From contig VXAZ01001045.1 in assembly GCA_013399875.1 (NCBI GenBank), forward strand, positions 1,160,661-1,224,660: a DNA stretch of 64,000 nucleotides, read 5' to 3'. The notes beneath the pieces are model-generated. The model made no database searches, had not been told where the DNA came from, and saw nothing but the letters and a program-made list of their open reading frames with translations. A program made the position numbers and the translations under genes. This stretch comes from Gymnorhina tibicen (Eukaryota; Chordata; Aves; Passeriformes; Artamidae). Positions 1 through 13,400 of the stretch are shown here, piece by piece. Within the stretch, counting starts at the first letter, position 1. Every line of letters starts with the position of its first letter.

Positions 1-3000
1 GGAAAGGTTTTGACTGACTTGGCTGATATTTTATTTCCAAATTGATACATTCAAGAGAATGTGATTACTAAAGATTACTTTCAGAGTCAAACACCACTCA
101 TTGTAGATTACAGCACGGGAATTTGGCCTATGTCCTTAATATTTCTCCCTTTTGATGGGATGGAGAGAAAGGCCATAAAAATGGCAAACCTGATCACACC
201 AACAGTGATATTTCTCAAGGGAAATACTTTCCACAGATAATAATATCTAAATGGTGAAACTAAGAATTTCACTCTTTCCTACCCAAATGTTAGGCATTTG
301 ACTGGGATAGGATGTTGTTCATCCCATTTTGATGTATAATGTGACTTACTATTCCCCTAAATAGATACATAGTTTGCCTTCAGGGCTATATTTCACTCAC
401 ATCAGGTGTTATGTCAGGTGATTCCAAAAGCAGTGAAACAAAAACTACTAGAAAAAAAGCAGAAACCTAATCTGTTGCTCTGATTTATTTTTTTAAATAA
501 TAATCATGCATTATTTTTTTTTTCTGTAGTCAGATGTATGAGAGAGCTATTTCTTCCACAGAAAAGCAGTGGAAGCTGGAACACACTCTGGGAGAAGTGA
601 GTGCTAGCCATCACTCTTATCACTCAGTTGCTCTGTGACCTGAGGAACCCTCGTTCTGCACCTTTAATCTGCTGAATGAAAACCCTTTAACAGCTGATGA
701 CAGCTGTTGTGCGCTTCATGCTTGCACTTAAACAGCGAGAAATGCCACACTTCCACTGCGGTTGTATGATCTGGTTATGGACTTATTAAAAAAAACCACA
801 ACAAAGTAAAACAAAACCAAAAACGTTTAAAAAGCCTCTGAGTGAACTGGCAAGAACTGATTATATTATAAAACAGAAGTTTTCATGCAAACCAAATTTA
901 ACAGTATTGGGGACATCCATCAGAAGATTAAGTGATCCCTGAAAAGATAAAACTGGAATTAATCTGGGGTGAGCTAGTCAGATGGTTAGGCAGTAGCTTA
1001 TTACAGTTGTCAAAAGACTAGAGATCAACATGTTGTGATGTCACCCTGGGAAATAGAGCAGAACATGCAGCTTTGGAAGTAACAGTTTATTCCTAAATTT
1101 GTTGATATTTGTCTTTAAATAACCGGTTTTGAAATGGCATAATAATTTCAGGACAGATGTAACTTATCATTCCCCCCATGTTTCATATGCATAAATACAA
1201 CCCTGCATGTCAGCCCAAATGGAAGTTCATTTTTTAGTAATACTGACTTATTCAAAACACAAGTTTCTGGAGAGACAAACATTGAAACAGCAAAATTTGG
1301 GATATTCCCATTAGTAATCAAAGAGACTCAGGTATTGAAGTTTCTGGACTTTTGATGTTGACACTTGCTAGTATTGCTGGTGTAAACATTTTTCAGGCAT
1401 TATCTTCAGGTGTGTCAAATATATGTCTAACAGATCTTAGTAGATATAAACAGGAAAGCACAGGCACCTGGGATAGGATAGGTCACCATCATCCTTATAA
1501 GTGTGCAACTGCCATTCTCAACCTTTTAATCTATGATTAGTCATCTAATTGTGCGTCCAAATTTAGTTGGTGCACTTTGCATGCATAATTAATTGATTTC
1601 CTGAAGATCTCTCCTAATTTTTAATTACTGCTGAAGCTAGCGTTAAATATGGAATGAGCCAGTCTGCACACCAATTTCCTTAGAAACTGGATGCAGACAG
1701 CTTGTGACAGGCGTGAGTATTCGTGGAATTCAGAAACTGGCTGCTGTCTAGGCTGGGATATGTGAACTTGACCACAGGTTCAGGTTAATTCACTTACTGT
1801 CTGACTGAAGCGAAGTCATTCAGTCTTAAGTGGTAACTGAGGCATTGCTGAAATACTGGCATAAAAGAAAACTTATTACATTTAAAGTAACTCTTCTGAA
1901 GCTCTTGCCGTTTACACCTGTAATTATATGAAAACGTAAAAGCATAATACTGAGTGATAGAAACTCTTATCCAACCTGATTTTTGGTGTTGAAATCAGAA
2001 ACTGTATGACAGTCTTATCCGCCATACTGTGGTGTATGTTTCCATACCTCATTAATCAGATTAAAATCTCTGCATGCAACAATTATCAGAGTAGCAATAC
2101 CACTGAGACAAACAGGAGCTTTGCCCAAGTAAGGACTTAGGGATTTGGCCAATATCTTTTCTCTAATCCATGCTTCTTTGTAATATGAAGAATTTTTCTT
2201 TTAGGTGTATATTCTAAACCTCCACAGTTCAGTCACCATACACTGAAAACAGTACTAACATTAAACTAGTGATCATGGTGAAAGAACATTTCATTTTGCT
2301 AACAAAAAGGTTACAAATTTTTTTAATATGTCCCTATTAGCAATACCATATTTCAGTCCCCTTTCTTCATCATCTAACAACAAATGGCTCTAGTAATAGC
2401 TTTGCTGCTGTGTTCCAATTTTCATCTTAAGTCTCTGCTCTGCTTCTATAGAGCAAATATTTCCAAACCAAAAATGGAGGTCCCAGTTTTATTTTCCTTT
2501 TGTTCTTTCTTGCCTCATTAAGTTAAACTCTTAGTTTGTAAAATAACTTGAATATGCTCCACTAGCCTTTTCCAAAGCAAAGGGTCATGTTGGTCAAACA
2601 GGAAAACACAGGAGATATATTTTACTTGTATTTACTTATATATTTACTATTTCTGTAACATCTCAAAGCACTTCAAAAAGTTGAACTGCATTGAACCTTC
2701 TGCATTGTAAAAGATGCATGTTCAAATTCCAAGGAAGTAAAAATATGGAGAAAGAACAACTAGTCCCATCATCTACAGGAGAGCTGTAGGTAAAGTTTAA
2801 TACAGGTGATTATCAAGTGATTTACGTATATTCTATATTCCAAAGACTGTATTGGGACTTTTCTGTTAGGCATTTTCTCACTATAATCAAACATCCATTT
2901 TATTTTATTGCCACTGTGGTGACAGATGTTCTCAGTAGGGTCATAAAGGGGATAGAAAAATTTGTGTGTAACAGATCAATGAATGGACATGGAAAGGACT

Positions 3001-6000
3001 AGCCTGCAGTGACCTATCTAGATCATGTAATACAACAGATAGAGATACTGGGTAAGTACAAAGCCAGTGAAACACAGCAAGTGACCAAGGTAATATGTCT
3101 AAATAGGGTTCCCTCTTGCTACTGCCAGACACAAATATTTGGCCACAGAGACTGTTGGGATGACCCAGTAAGGCATTTCTTGGTTTTACATATAGCTTCT
3201 TCCTGTTAATATGCCCAACATCAATTCTTCTGTTTTAAATAAGAAAATCTGATCTACGTATTACTTAAGGTATTAAAGGAATTTTCTTTAATTCTCCTTT
3301 CATGAATGCACTACATACGCTTGTCACTTAAACTTATCTAATATTCATACTTTGATTTTTTTTTTAAAGAAACTGTGAAAATTGTTCAAACAAAAAGTTC
3401 CATAAAGACTACAGGTTTTGTTTTGTAGTAGTTTTTGGTTTTTATACTACACCAGGTCTTTGACTGAAAGAAAATTGACAGCTTTAAACTAAAAAATGAT
3501 TCTGTTTTTTAGATGAATGCACCATCTTGATGCAAAATTATTTTCTGTCCATAGAAATGTAGCTAGTAAATGTTCCCTTCCACTCATTTCTTGTGCTGAT
3601 ATACACTCCTTTCCCTCAGCACCTCATTCTAAACTCTTCTGTCTTTAAAGAAAATTATATCTGTCCACATTTCATTATATTATTGTAATAGAAGCCTAAC
3701 TTTAAAAGAAATTGAAAGTTCCTTTGAGGCAGTTTTAACTTCTTCAAACTATAAAATCTCCTTTGTCCTCCCATGGAGCTTCAAAACTGCATCAACAAAT
3801 ATTAATATACTCTTCAGTAATTCAACCCTTACTCAGGTGCACATTATTACACCTTCCTTTTTGATCTGTGTTTTGCTGATTATTTACTGTATTCAGCTAC
3901 CATATTTATACATTCATTCATAATTTAGGAGAAAACATATGTAGGGTATTATGTGTCCTCATAATTCTATTGATGAAGTACATACCATATAAAAAAATCT
4001 GTATCTTGTACTGACAATCACCAGTCTTCCATTACAGCCAAGAATATTTACTATGTTATTAAGACCTGCAGTGCAATTCTAACTGATATAAGAGTAAGAC
4101 TGTTAATATATCTAGAGGATATCATAATAATAACTTCATCTGCAGGGTGTGAAAGATTTTCCACATGTGTAATAGATACAGCTATACTAAGTTCATCATT
4201 GGCTTTGGATATTTGACTTTAACTGCATAAGAATAGGGACTTGTCCAGGTGTTTTATGCAACTGTGGAGTTTTGTGCTAGAGACAATAAAGTTTATCTTG
4301 CTGTCTTGTCTAACATGCTCTCTTAAATTCCAGACAAATTCTAGTGTCATTTTTCACATGAAATACATTTTACACCCATCAGCATGTGGAATTTAAGTTG
4401 ATGGGTCTATTTAGGCTTCCACTCAGTGCATTTATGAGATTTGGGATGTCTCTATGATGACCAAAAAAGAGATACTGCACCATACTTGTACATAACTATC
4501 ATTGCTACAATTTTCATGTACTTAACCCTTGTTCTGAGTTTGCAGAGAATCCTTCCAGACTGAGATCAAGTCTGACTGATGCTTCACCATGCAGTGTGAA
4601 AGTATGGAAATGTGATCTCTTTTAAGAAGCATTTAGAAATATTTTTAGTTAAAGTTTTCTTTGTGGTGTCTTCTAATTTCTATTTCTAGCATGTAAATTC
4701 ATTAGTGTAATGTCATGAAATTGTTACTGAAGGAAAGTTTCAGAAACTAATTGCAAGATTTTCTTAACAGCTGCTGCTGGTTACACAACTCTGATTCTGC
4801 TAAATTAGGAGAAGATTATATGTCCTGATAATAATGCATCTCCAACCAGCTCTTTCCACATAGATTGGACCACTAGTCACACACTCTGGTTGTGACAGAG
4901 TAAGGCATGAGGAGAAACTTAGTTAGGTACATTGCATGTCTTACAGGATTCTACAATGTATTTCAAATATTTCTGAAGTCATACTCTGAAATCCTTCTAA
5001 AACTTTCTGAAACCAATTGAATTTTCCCCCTCGTTTAGACATATCCATGAACAGAGGTTTCATGTCCTTAAGAAAATATGCTGTATTGTACAACTGGGAT
5101 GACAAGTTTTTGAATCCCTGAAATTCCATACTAGGTATAAAATACAATTTCAGAATGAAGACTCATAGACATCACATAGCAAAATAGTATTCAAAATAAA
5201 AATAAAATTAAAACTGAAAGGAAAATATTGCCCTTGCTATAGTTACTCTTTGTGCTCAATGGCAAACATATACCCACTGTTTGGGGTGAAATTATTATAA
5301 CTCTTAGACTCTTGCTCTTTTCAGTCAATAAACATTAATTGGTTTTTTGTCTGCTTGATTTTCTGCATCCATTTCTTACCCTTACTGAGTAATCAAATTA
5401 ATTGATACAGACACAACTCTAAAATTCAAAATAGTTAGATTATCATACATTCAAAAATTGAAACAAAATTGGGTGCTGTAATCTATAATATGTATATAAT
5501 TGTTTTTAAATATATGACAGTATCGCAAAAAAATCCCCTTCAAAATATAATTTTCCTTTGAATTTCCTACCTTAATATGGCTAAAATATTACATCTTTTC
5601 TTCATATGAAAAAGAACAATAAGAACAGGGAACATGAGTGTCCATCATATTACTGTTACATAAAATACATAAACAAGTCTATGTGTGTATGTGTACGTGC
5701 ATGTATAATTGTCCATACTTTTGCTTGTTAAACTCAGTAACAGACAGAACATTTTTAGGGGCAGAATGTGCTTGTTTTTAAGACAGCATCCTAAGGACCC
5801 CATTTTTGGTCTGGGAGCTCCTTGTCATAATGTAATAAAACTAGGTTCAGTTTTGTTCCAAATAAAATTTGCCTTTACTTTTCACACTGTTCCATTCATT
5901 ATTTTGAGGGCTGGGCAATATCAAGCCAGCCTGTGCTGAACAAATGTGACCAAGAGAGAATCCTTTGCTCTAAAGAGCTAGCTTATAATGCAATGACTCA

Positions 6001-9000
6001 CAAACTTAGTATTTCTTTCAGGGACATGACCTTAAAGAAGTCATTTGACTTCACAAAGATGTTCCTATGTACTTAAACTGTTGTGTCATGGTGGGGGATT
6101 CACACTGACTCAAGGCTGCTGGCAAATTTCGGTTGATATTTCTGAACTGAGAATCAGAAACATGCAATGAATTGTCTAGTCCATTTGGCTAATTGAAAAG
6201 TCAGCATTTTATCTTCTGATACAGCTGTAAAACAGAGAGAATGGAAACTGTCTTGTGTTTGCTTTTAATTTCTGCACATTCTGAACATTAGCAACATCCT
6301 ATACACACTGTGTAATTGGGAAGTATTGCAGTAAATGAGATTCTTTCATCAGTGAAAAACATCTATATTTGTCAAACAACTTTTTAAAGCTTCTAAGTAT
6401 TATGAATATAAATGCAAATATTTCAGAGGATTTTATTTTTAATGTAGTGTAAATATTTCTTCACATGCACTCAGTTATATACCTATATTATGATGCTGAA
6501 TGATCATGCACAAAGAGCGCAACATTTTAGCTGTGTAAGCAAATATAGTACATCCCTCTGATAATGAGGGAGTGACAAAATTGGAATTTTAATTTTTCCC
6601 AGTGTTTTAGTAACATGCACTGTGCTTTCATCTGAAATGCTGGGGTACTACACAGATCGAAATTCTCAATATCTACTCATCTAAAAAGGTCATTTATATT
6701 TGCTTCAAGACTAAGATTCAATGATGAAATATATTTATTGGTTAAATCTGGACTCCAGGAGCATTTAGAGAAGGACATCACAAAATTTCCCATGGGTATA
6801 TCTTGGCAATGAAAACCTCCAGTACTGCAAATATATGTTGAATATGGTAACAGTCATGAACCTTTCTCTATAACTTCCTTAATTTTAAGGACGATGGCCA
6901 TTTAGCAGACACTCATCAACAAAATTAAAGAAAGGAAAAAAAAGAACCACTACAGTATGTTGCTACAGAAGAAGTCAGCGAAAACCAGTACTTTATAATT
7001 TTATTTATTCAGTTTGTGACAATAATTAGCCACAGCAGGATCTACTGAATGGATCTGACCAATCTTTTTTTGTTTTCCTTTGTCAATACTCTATCTCAAC
7101 ATTTTGAAACTTCTGAGAATGGAATAGAGTACAGCTGAAAATTACAAGGCTAAACTTGCTTTGCCTGAGCAATAATTATTCAATTACCTTAGACTGATCA
7201 GGTGAAATGAAAGACCTATTGATCTGGGTACACATTAGTTTCAGTATCACCAAATCCCTATCATAAATATCAGTTGATCATCATTGCTTTTAATTTTTAT
7301 AAAATGAGTGATCCCATATTGAAAGTTTTTTCAAAGGGTTTGAAATACGCTGGTGGAAAATAATTTATTATATCCAGAATGAATGATAGCATGTCACAGA
7401 TAGTAATTTGTATATTCTTGTCTTTTTTTTTTTTTTATTTCAAAGAAATACTATCTTTTTGACAGTCATAACAAAAGAACAAGGGACAATATTTGAAGTT
7501 CTATAGTTATTCGTGACTTAGGATGAAGAAAGCCTTCTTTCTCAGTCCATGTTCACAGGCCCGCCAGAGCATGCACTGTTAAATGATCAAACATTCCAGT
7601 CATAGTTAGGGAACAATTTAATGTGTGCTAAAGTCTAAGGGAATCTTTCCACTACTCTTTGCATTTGTTGGATCATAGAGTTTTTAAGATAGGGATTGTC
7701 TTTTCATTAGGTATAGACCATGCAAAACAAATATGACCTCAATTTTGGCTACTCGGTACAGATACTTTTATCATAGAAAATAGTAGCAGGTTTTCAATCC
7801 AGTGTATGGCCTGTGTGAGGAAAAAGAAAATAAATAGCAATCCCTTAAAATATTTCCATTTTTTCTTCCTCTTTTCAGTGGTAGGTGAAACCCCAATCTG
7901 TTTTTCATTAACTTGCCCTTGATACTGACTATAATAGTGCCAATGTGATCTTAACAGATAATCCTGCATGATTTTATCTGATACTATAACATTCTTGCTT
8001 CTTTGCTAATTGATCCCCATTGGTTATTTTCTAACAGAGGTTTGAATGAAACATAGTAGAATAAATGTCAAATAATGAAAGGCAGTTCAAATAAAAGTAT
8101 TTTGTGATACTTAAGACTTGTAATTAACCCATAGCTATAGATTGGAGTTTGGTTACTGGCTAGCACCAAATATACTGTAAGGTGTATTAGTTTTCTTTTT
8201 TTCTTTTTTTTTCCCATACTTGGAAGAAGTATAACATATCAAAAGAATATGCCTTTAGTCTGAAAGTCTGAATATTTTTAGGTCAATTGATTCACATCTA
8301 TTGCTTACTGTGTGTTATTAGGTTAGTCAGCTACTGACAAATGTAGTACAGATTCTAAATAAGATTATTTTTATACCACTATTTACAAATCTGAGTTCTC
8401 AGCTGGGATTAGAGTGATTAGAAAGCACAAACCATTAAAAAAAATCATGAAGATGTGTTATCTTGTGGCAAACCAGCAAATCTGTTATCATCTTCAGTTA
8501 TTTTGTCTGTGTTTAGAACAGAAAAGTTGCCTATGGCTGAAATTACTCCGTAGAGGCAAACAGTAGACACACATGGCACGTCCATACCAAGCACAATATT
8601 CAACGTACAAATTAGATTTTGAGTGCTGGCTGGATCTGGCTGGCCTCTAGCACAGCCTTCGGGTTTATGCCATCTGCACTGACAGACACAAATGCCCAAG
8701 GAGCTGCTCTGCCAGAAAGAAGCACTCAGTGCCCACTGCTCAAGCCCCTTCCACGTCTGACATATCCTTATGATGTCTGGCGTTGGCAAAAAGTCAATGA
8801 TTTATTGCTTTGAGATACTCCTGCCTGAAGATATCATTCAATTCCCTTATATTGCCGGAGTGAAGCAAGTTGTGAGGGGCAGAGCCTGAAAGGATTCAAA
8901 ATGTTTTTGTGATAAAAATGTAATGCTCCTGCAGCAAATTGAGTCAGGTCCAAAGGGATCCATAAATGGGAGGTTTTGCCTTATTCATTCACAGCCCAGT

Positions 9001-9960
9001 GTATACAGGTAAACTGCTGTAAACTGTTGTTAAAAAAAAGATGCCACTTATAACGAAGAATGCTAGCCTTGGTCAACAGAAAAACAGTAAACTGAGAACT
9101 GAGAAGCAGATGTGCTACCCATTCTGTTGACCTTGCTATGATATGGCAACATCTCACAGAGTGGCAGAATGTGTAATAATCTGAATAATCAGATCTTTTA
9201 AGCCAGAACACTTAGAAATGACCTTCTGAATAGACCTTAAGAGCTGCTAGCATTGTTCAAATGTATCCACTTCCATCTGAAAACCTGATTCCTCCAAATC
9301 AAACTTTCAAGTGAACACTTTTTAAAAAAAATTTCTGTGACCTTATCAAGTCACATGTCACTTCACGTAACCTTCGGTCTTCAACTTGATTGGCTTTTTT
9401 TTTATTACTCCTATGGATGCCTAAAACCCCAGCTATGCTGACTTCACTCTGCACATTAAGTAGGACTAACAAAGTAGTCCACTGAGAGCTAAGTCATATC
9501 TCTCTTTGTAGTTCTGTCAAATTATTTGATGATAATACCAATTTTTAACATAGGGTATCAGTACAGAATCGCAATAGTAACTGTGATCTCCCAAACTGCA
9601 AAGGTCAACCCACGTGGAGGCAACAGCAGTAACAGTGTCAATGCTAGCTGTTGTTTTACATTTCAAGGAATCCAAGTTTAAGAAATTATTTATGTAAGTT
9701 ATCATCTCTATATATATCACTTTCCAAAATAGCAGGAGAAAAGCTTTTTTAAAGTATTGAACCAACAATTATTCAAAATATGTAGGAAAATTCATGCACA
9801 CTCTGTTAGCATCTGCCACAATGCAGTAGTTCTTTCCCACCTTGCTAGCTTAACGGACTTAGTTGAAGTAAGTTGAATTTTTCCACTTTTGGTCCTGGTG
9901 AATGAACTTTTAAAGGTGCAAAATATTTTTTGAGTTATGAAAAAAAGTGATAGAAATCCA
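1..9960. other. Non-coding AT-rich DNA, no confident gene
   Basis: No stretch here combines an open frame, splice sites and protein-like composition. Open frames are short (at most 114 codons) and rich in the residues that AT-rich DNA encodes by chance. No CR1 tail, LTR terminus or tRNA box was recognised. Short T runs occur at about 7423-7438 and 8190-8213. The segment 8445-8960 is somewhat richer in GC than its surroundings and is raised as a finding. By position this is probably intergenic DNA upstream of the promoter at 20.4 kb; that is inference. Confidence 0.6.
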
Positions 9961-9964
9961 TCAC

Positions 9965-10470
9965 CTTCTTCATGCTCTCCTGATTTCACTGAGCGATCAA
10001 GGGCTGCTAAGAGACAGCTGCTTTGTCCCTCCAACAGATACTGGGGTGGTTGAGAACCAGAGCTTGTGAACATAAGGCTCTCCTATCTGTCTATATAGGG
10101 CTGCTCCTACTCAGTCTTCCTGGCCAGGCAGCCTGTAGCAGACTCCCACTATAATGTCACCTGTCCCTGCCCTTCCTTTAAACCTCACCCATGAGATCTG
10201 AGTCAGCTCCTTGTCCATCCCCAGGCCCAGCCCCATGAACTCCAAGTGGTCACTGACAGAGAGGGTGACGCATCCTCCTTGTGTCCCCTCCCTGTCCTTT
10301 CTAAAGAGCCTGTATTCTTCCACTCCAACACTTCAGTCATTGGAGCTATCCCACAACATTTCCATAATGCCAATAAGATTGAAGCCCTGCAGGTGTGGGC
10401 ATATCTCTAACTCCCCTTTTTTATTCCCCAGGAATGCTTGTGTTTGCATAGAGGCAATTAAGGTGAGCTC
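9965..10470 (-). mobile_element. CR1 LINE fragment, ORF2 endonuclease region
   Basis: Read on the minus strand, the segment encodes a decayed piece of the apurinic-type endonuclease at the start of CR1 ORF2. In order there is a match to the N-terminal 'GNKKGELE' block, a stretch containing EEYRLFRKDREGTQGG, then WVRFKGRAGTGDIIVGVCYR. After a frameshift comes a short block reading ALVLNHPSICWRD, which fits the region beyond the conserved VCYRPP motif. Stops and frameshifts separate these blocks, so it cannot make protein. The element lacks reverse transcriptase and the 3' tail here. Family assignment is strong because several ORF2 blocks occur in the right order; both edges are approximate. 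Confidence 0.85.
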
Positions 10471-10479
10471 CCAGTGAAC

Positions 10480-13400
10480 CTGACTTACTGCTGGAGTGGC
10501 TGGAATTCCTTTGTGCTGCTATGTAAGACAAAAAAACCAGTGAACCTTCACTTTTCACTACTTGGCATGAATATAGCAGAGCTTTAAGTCAAAACAAGTG
10601 ACATAAAACTCCTGCAACATATGGTTAAATAACTGTACCTACTTACATTTATTACATATAGGTATATTAGTTTTAAACATGTATTGTGATGGTGTCCAAA
10701 GATGCCAATCAAAGCTAAGAACTGAGTGGAGATCAGGAAGAAATTATCTCTACCAGAGAGGTTATATTCTAAATATCACATAAGAAGATGAAGGTTCAGA
10801 ACGATATGGCCTATAAATAAATGAACATGATGAAGACTGACACAGTTTTATTTCTTAATTATGTTTGTTGTCGCTGCTTTTCTCTAGATAACTCATTCTG
10901 AGGAATTATCTTACATGCTTGCTGAAAATAATTAGCAGAAAAAATATCCACAGCAGATGAGGCTTTGAAAGCTTTTGATAGATCCTGTCTAGGTCAGAGG
11001 AGTATTTTGCCAGTGAGTACTGTGATAGCACTAATGGAGTCCACCTGAGCTCCTACTGATGATAATACTACCAGCAGACACACTAATAAATTATAATGGG
11101 CACAGCAGCAGCAGCAACCACTCCCAGAAAAATCCTCAAAGTGAATTTTCTTTAATGGCTGGGAAGACAAATGGCTCACATTTTATCACTGGATTTCTCC
11201 TCTTTCAGAAAATTGACAATAAACTTCCTGTTCTCAGCTCAAGATTTGGCAATGTCTTGGACATAACAAATTTAACCCATTCAGTAGATTTTATATGTTT
11301 ATTTATGTCAATTATTTGTTTGAACTCTTCTTCTTCAGTCAAGCAATCCTATGTCTTTTCACATCTGAAATTAAGATAACTTGTTTTTTTTAAATGGCTC
11401 ACAAACTGAATTAGCGTTTCTGAGGAAGTCAGACTCCTTTAAAATTGTTACTCAGAAGAGTTTGCCTGTACTGTAAGTACCTAAATTCATGAGGTACTTC
11501 CCATTTAGATTCAGGACTTTCCCTGGTCTTTCCAGACCGACTCTGCATGAACAGCTTGTACCTGACACTTCCTAAACTCAGCTAGAACTCCAGAGAATTA
11601 ACTGTGGGCACACAAACAAATGTCACCAAATTTCTGTGGCTTAATGACCCACCTCACACTGGCTGAGCTTGTGGGCTCTGTTAGCACTCCAATTTTCTTT
11701 TACTTAGCAAATAGTACCAACAGACACAGTTTGAGACATTATTCCCCCATACCAAGTTGTTTGCTCTTTTTCCACTGCTGAAGACCATCCTTTGCAGTCA
11801 GCATCGCAGAATAAATATTCCTTTTCTCCTACAGGTTAGTTTAAACTTCTTTTCACTGCTGATTTAGTCTAGTCTGTTGCCTTATGCTAAGTGGTTAACG
11901 CATATGCAAACTTTTCTTCTGCTAATTTAATTTCAGGAAATTATGATCTCTGTCAGAGGTATGGCACTAAAGCTGGGGTTAGTTTCACTAGTGCTTGTCT
12001 GTAAATGCCTTTAGCTCTTTCAATTACAAAGTAAAACACTTTAAAATCTGTGTGAAGGAAATTGCCCCACATTTGGGATGGGCTAACAATGTGCTGGTGA
12101 ATAGCTGGCTCAGCTGACAGGCAGAACTTGACAGTGTTCTCACAGCTTGGGGATCTCACACTCAGGTCTGGTAAGTGGCTTGCTACTTGAAGCATTTCAG
12201 AGAATATTTATGTGTAACCATATCTTCTTATAAAAACACTGTCAGAGACATTAATGCTTCCAGAACTGCCTGGTCACTATGTAATAGATCTTTTTGCTAA
12301 AGCATTCAGTGAGAGAAGTTGTGAGACTTGGAATCAATGCCTTCATCAGTCTGTGGATTTTCAAAAATATATTCTCAATAGACTGCAATACAATAGATGC
12401 TAGTTTGGGTAGAAAGCATTCTCCACATTCCAGCTGAAACTGTACTTTGGGTAGCAAAAAAACTAGGATAATTTTGCCTAGGAAAAGCATGAACAATATA
12501 ATCCAGTGAGAGGAGCATTTGGAAATAGATATCACTACCTACTACCGAGATTGACTTTTATGTAATTATTTTGCAAAGAGGAAAATAGTTCCAACACTTC
12601 TGATCTTCTAATTGTCTCTTGTTGTAGTCCAAAAGTCGAGATTTTCTAACAGCTTTTAAGAATGATTTTTTCAGAAAACTTACTTGCTGTTTGAAGCTTG
12701 CAGCTATAGTGTTCTTTTGAAGTCCACATATCTATGAGCAACGTCTTACAGACCACCAGTTGTCAAAGGAATTGCCTGCAGAGCTATTATGTTTGGTTTT
12801 GAACATCCAGATCTTTAACATTGTGGCTGTAGATTAAAACTTAGTTGTTGAAGAGAGCTGACTTGTGAATGAATGTGAGCTGTGACATATGCCTTAGGTA
12901 TTTAGACACTGCATTTCATTTCTCTCTGCTTTAATTCAATGATATTTCTGCTCTCCTTCCTGTGCTATTCAAGTGCAGTTAAAGGTCCACATATATACTG
13001 GTAAACTGGTATCTTATATGGTAAGGATTCTGTAATCCTTAAATTATACTATAAATAATTTTCTAATATTAAGAACTTATTAGCCTGCATCACACTTTAA
13101 AACTGAAAAAGTTGCACTCACTTTGTAAGGACTTACTCCAAGGTACTTGGTACCCATTTCTAATCTAAAAGACAATAGAAGCAGGGATGGATTACTAGCC
13201 TCTAGTTAGCACAATCTTTCATATCAATGAAAATTACTGACCACATTTGTCAAGACCAAATCAAGATTTCCATGTGTATGTAGAGAAAACTGCACTTTCT
13301 GTGTTTATGTAAATGGTACATGACATTGTCCAAAAAGTATTAATCTGAATCCAAATCTGACCATACAAACTCCTAAAAATGGGATGATTATATAGAACAG

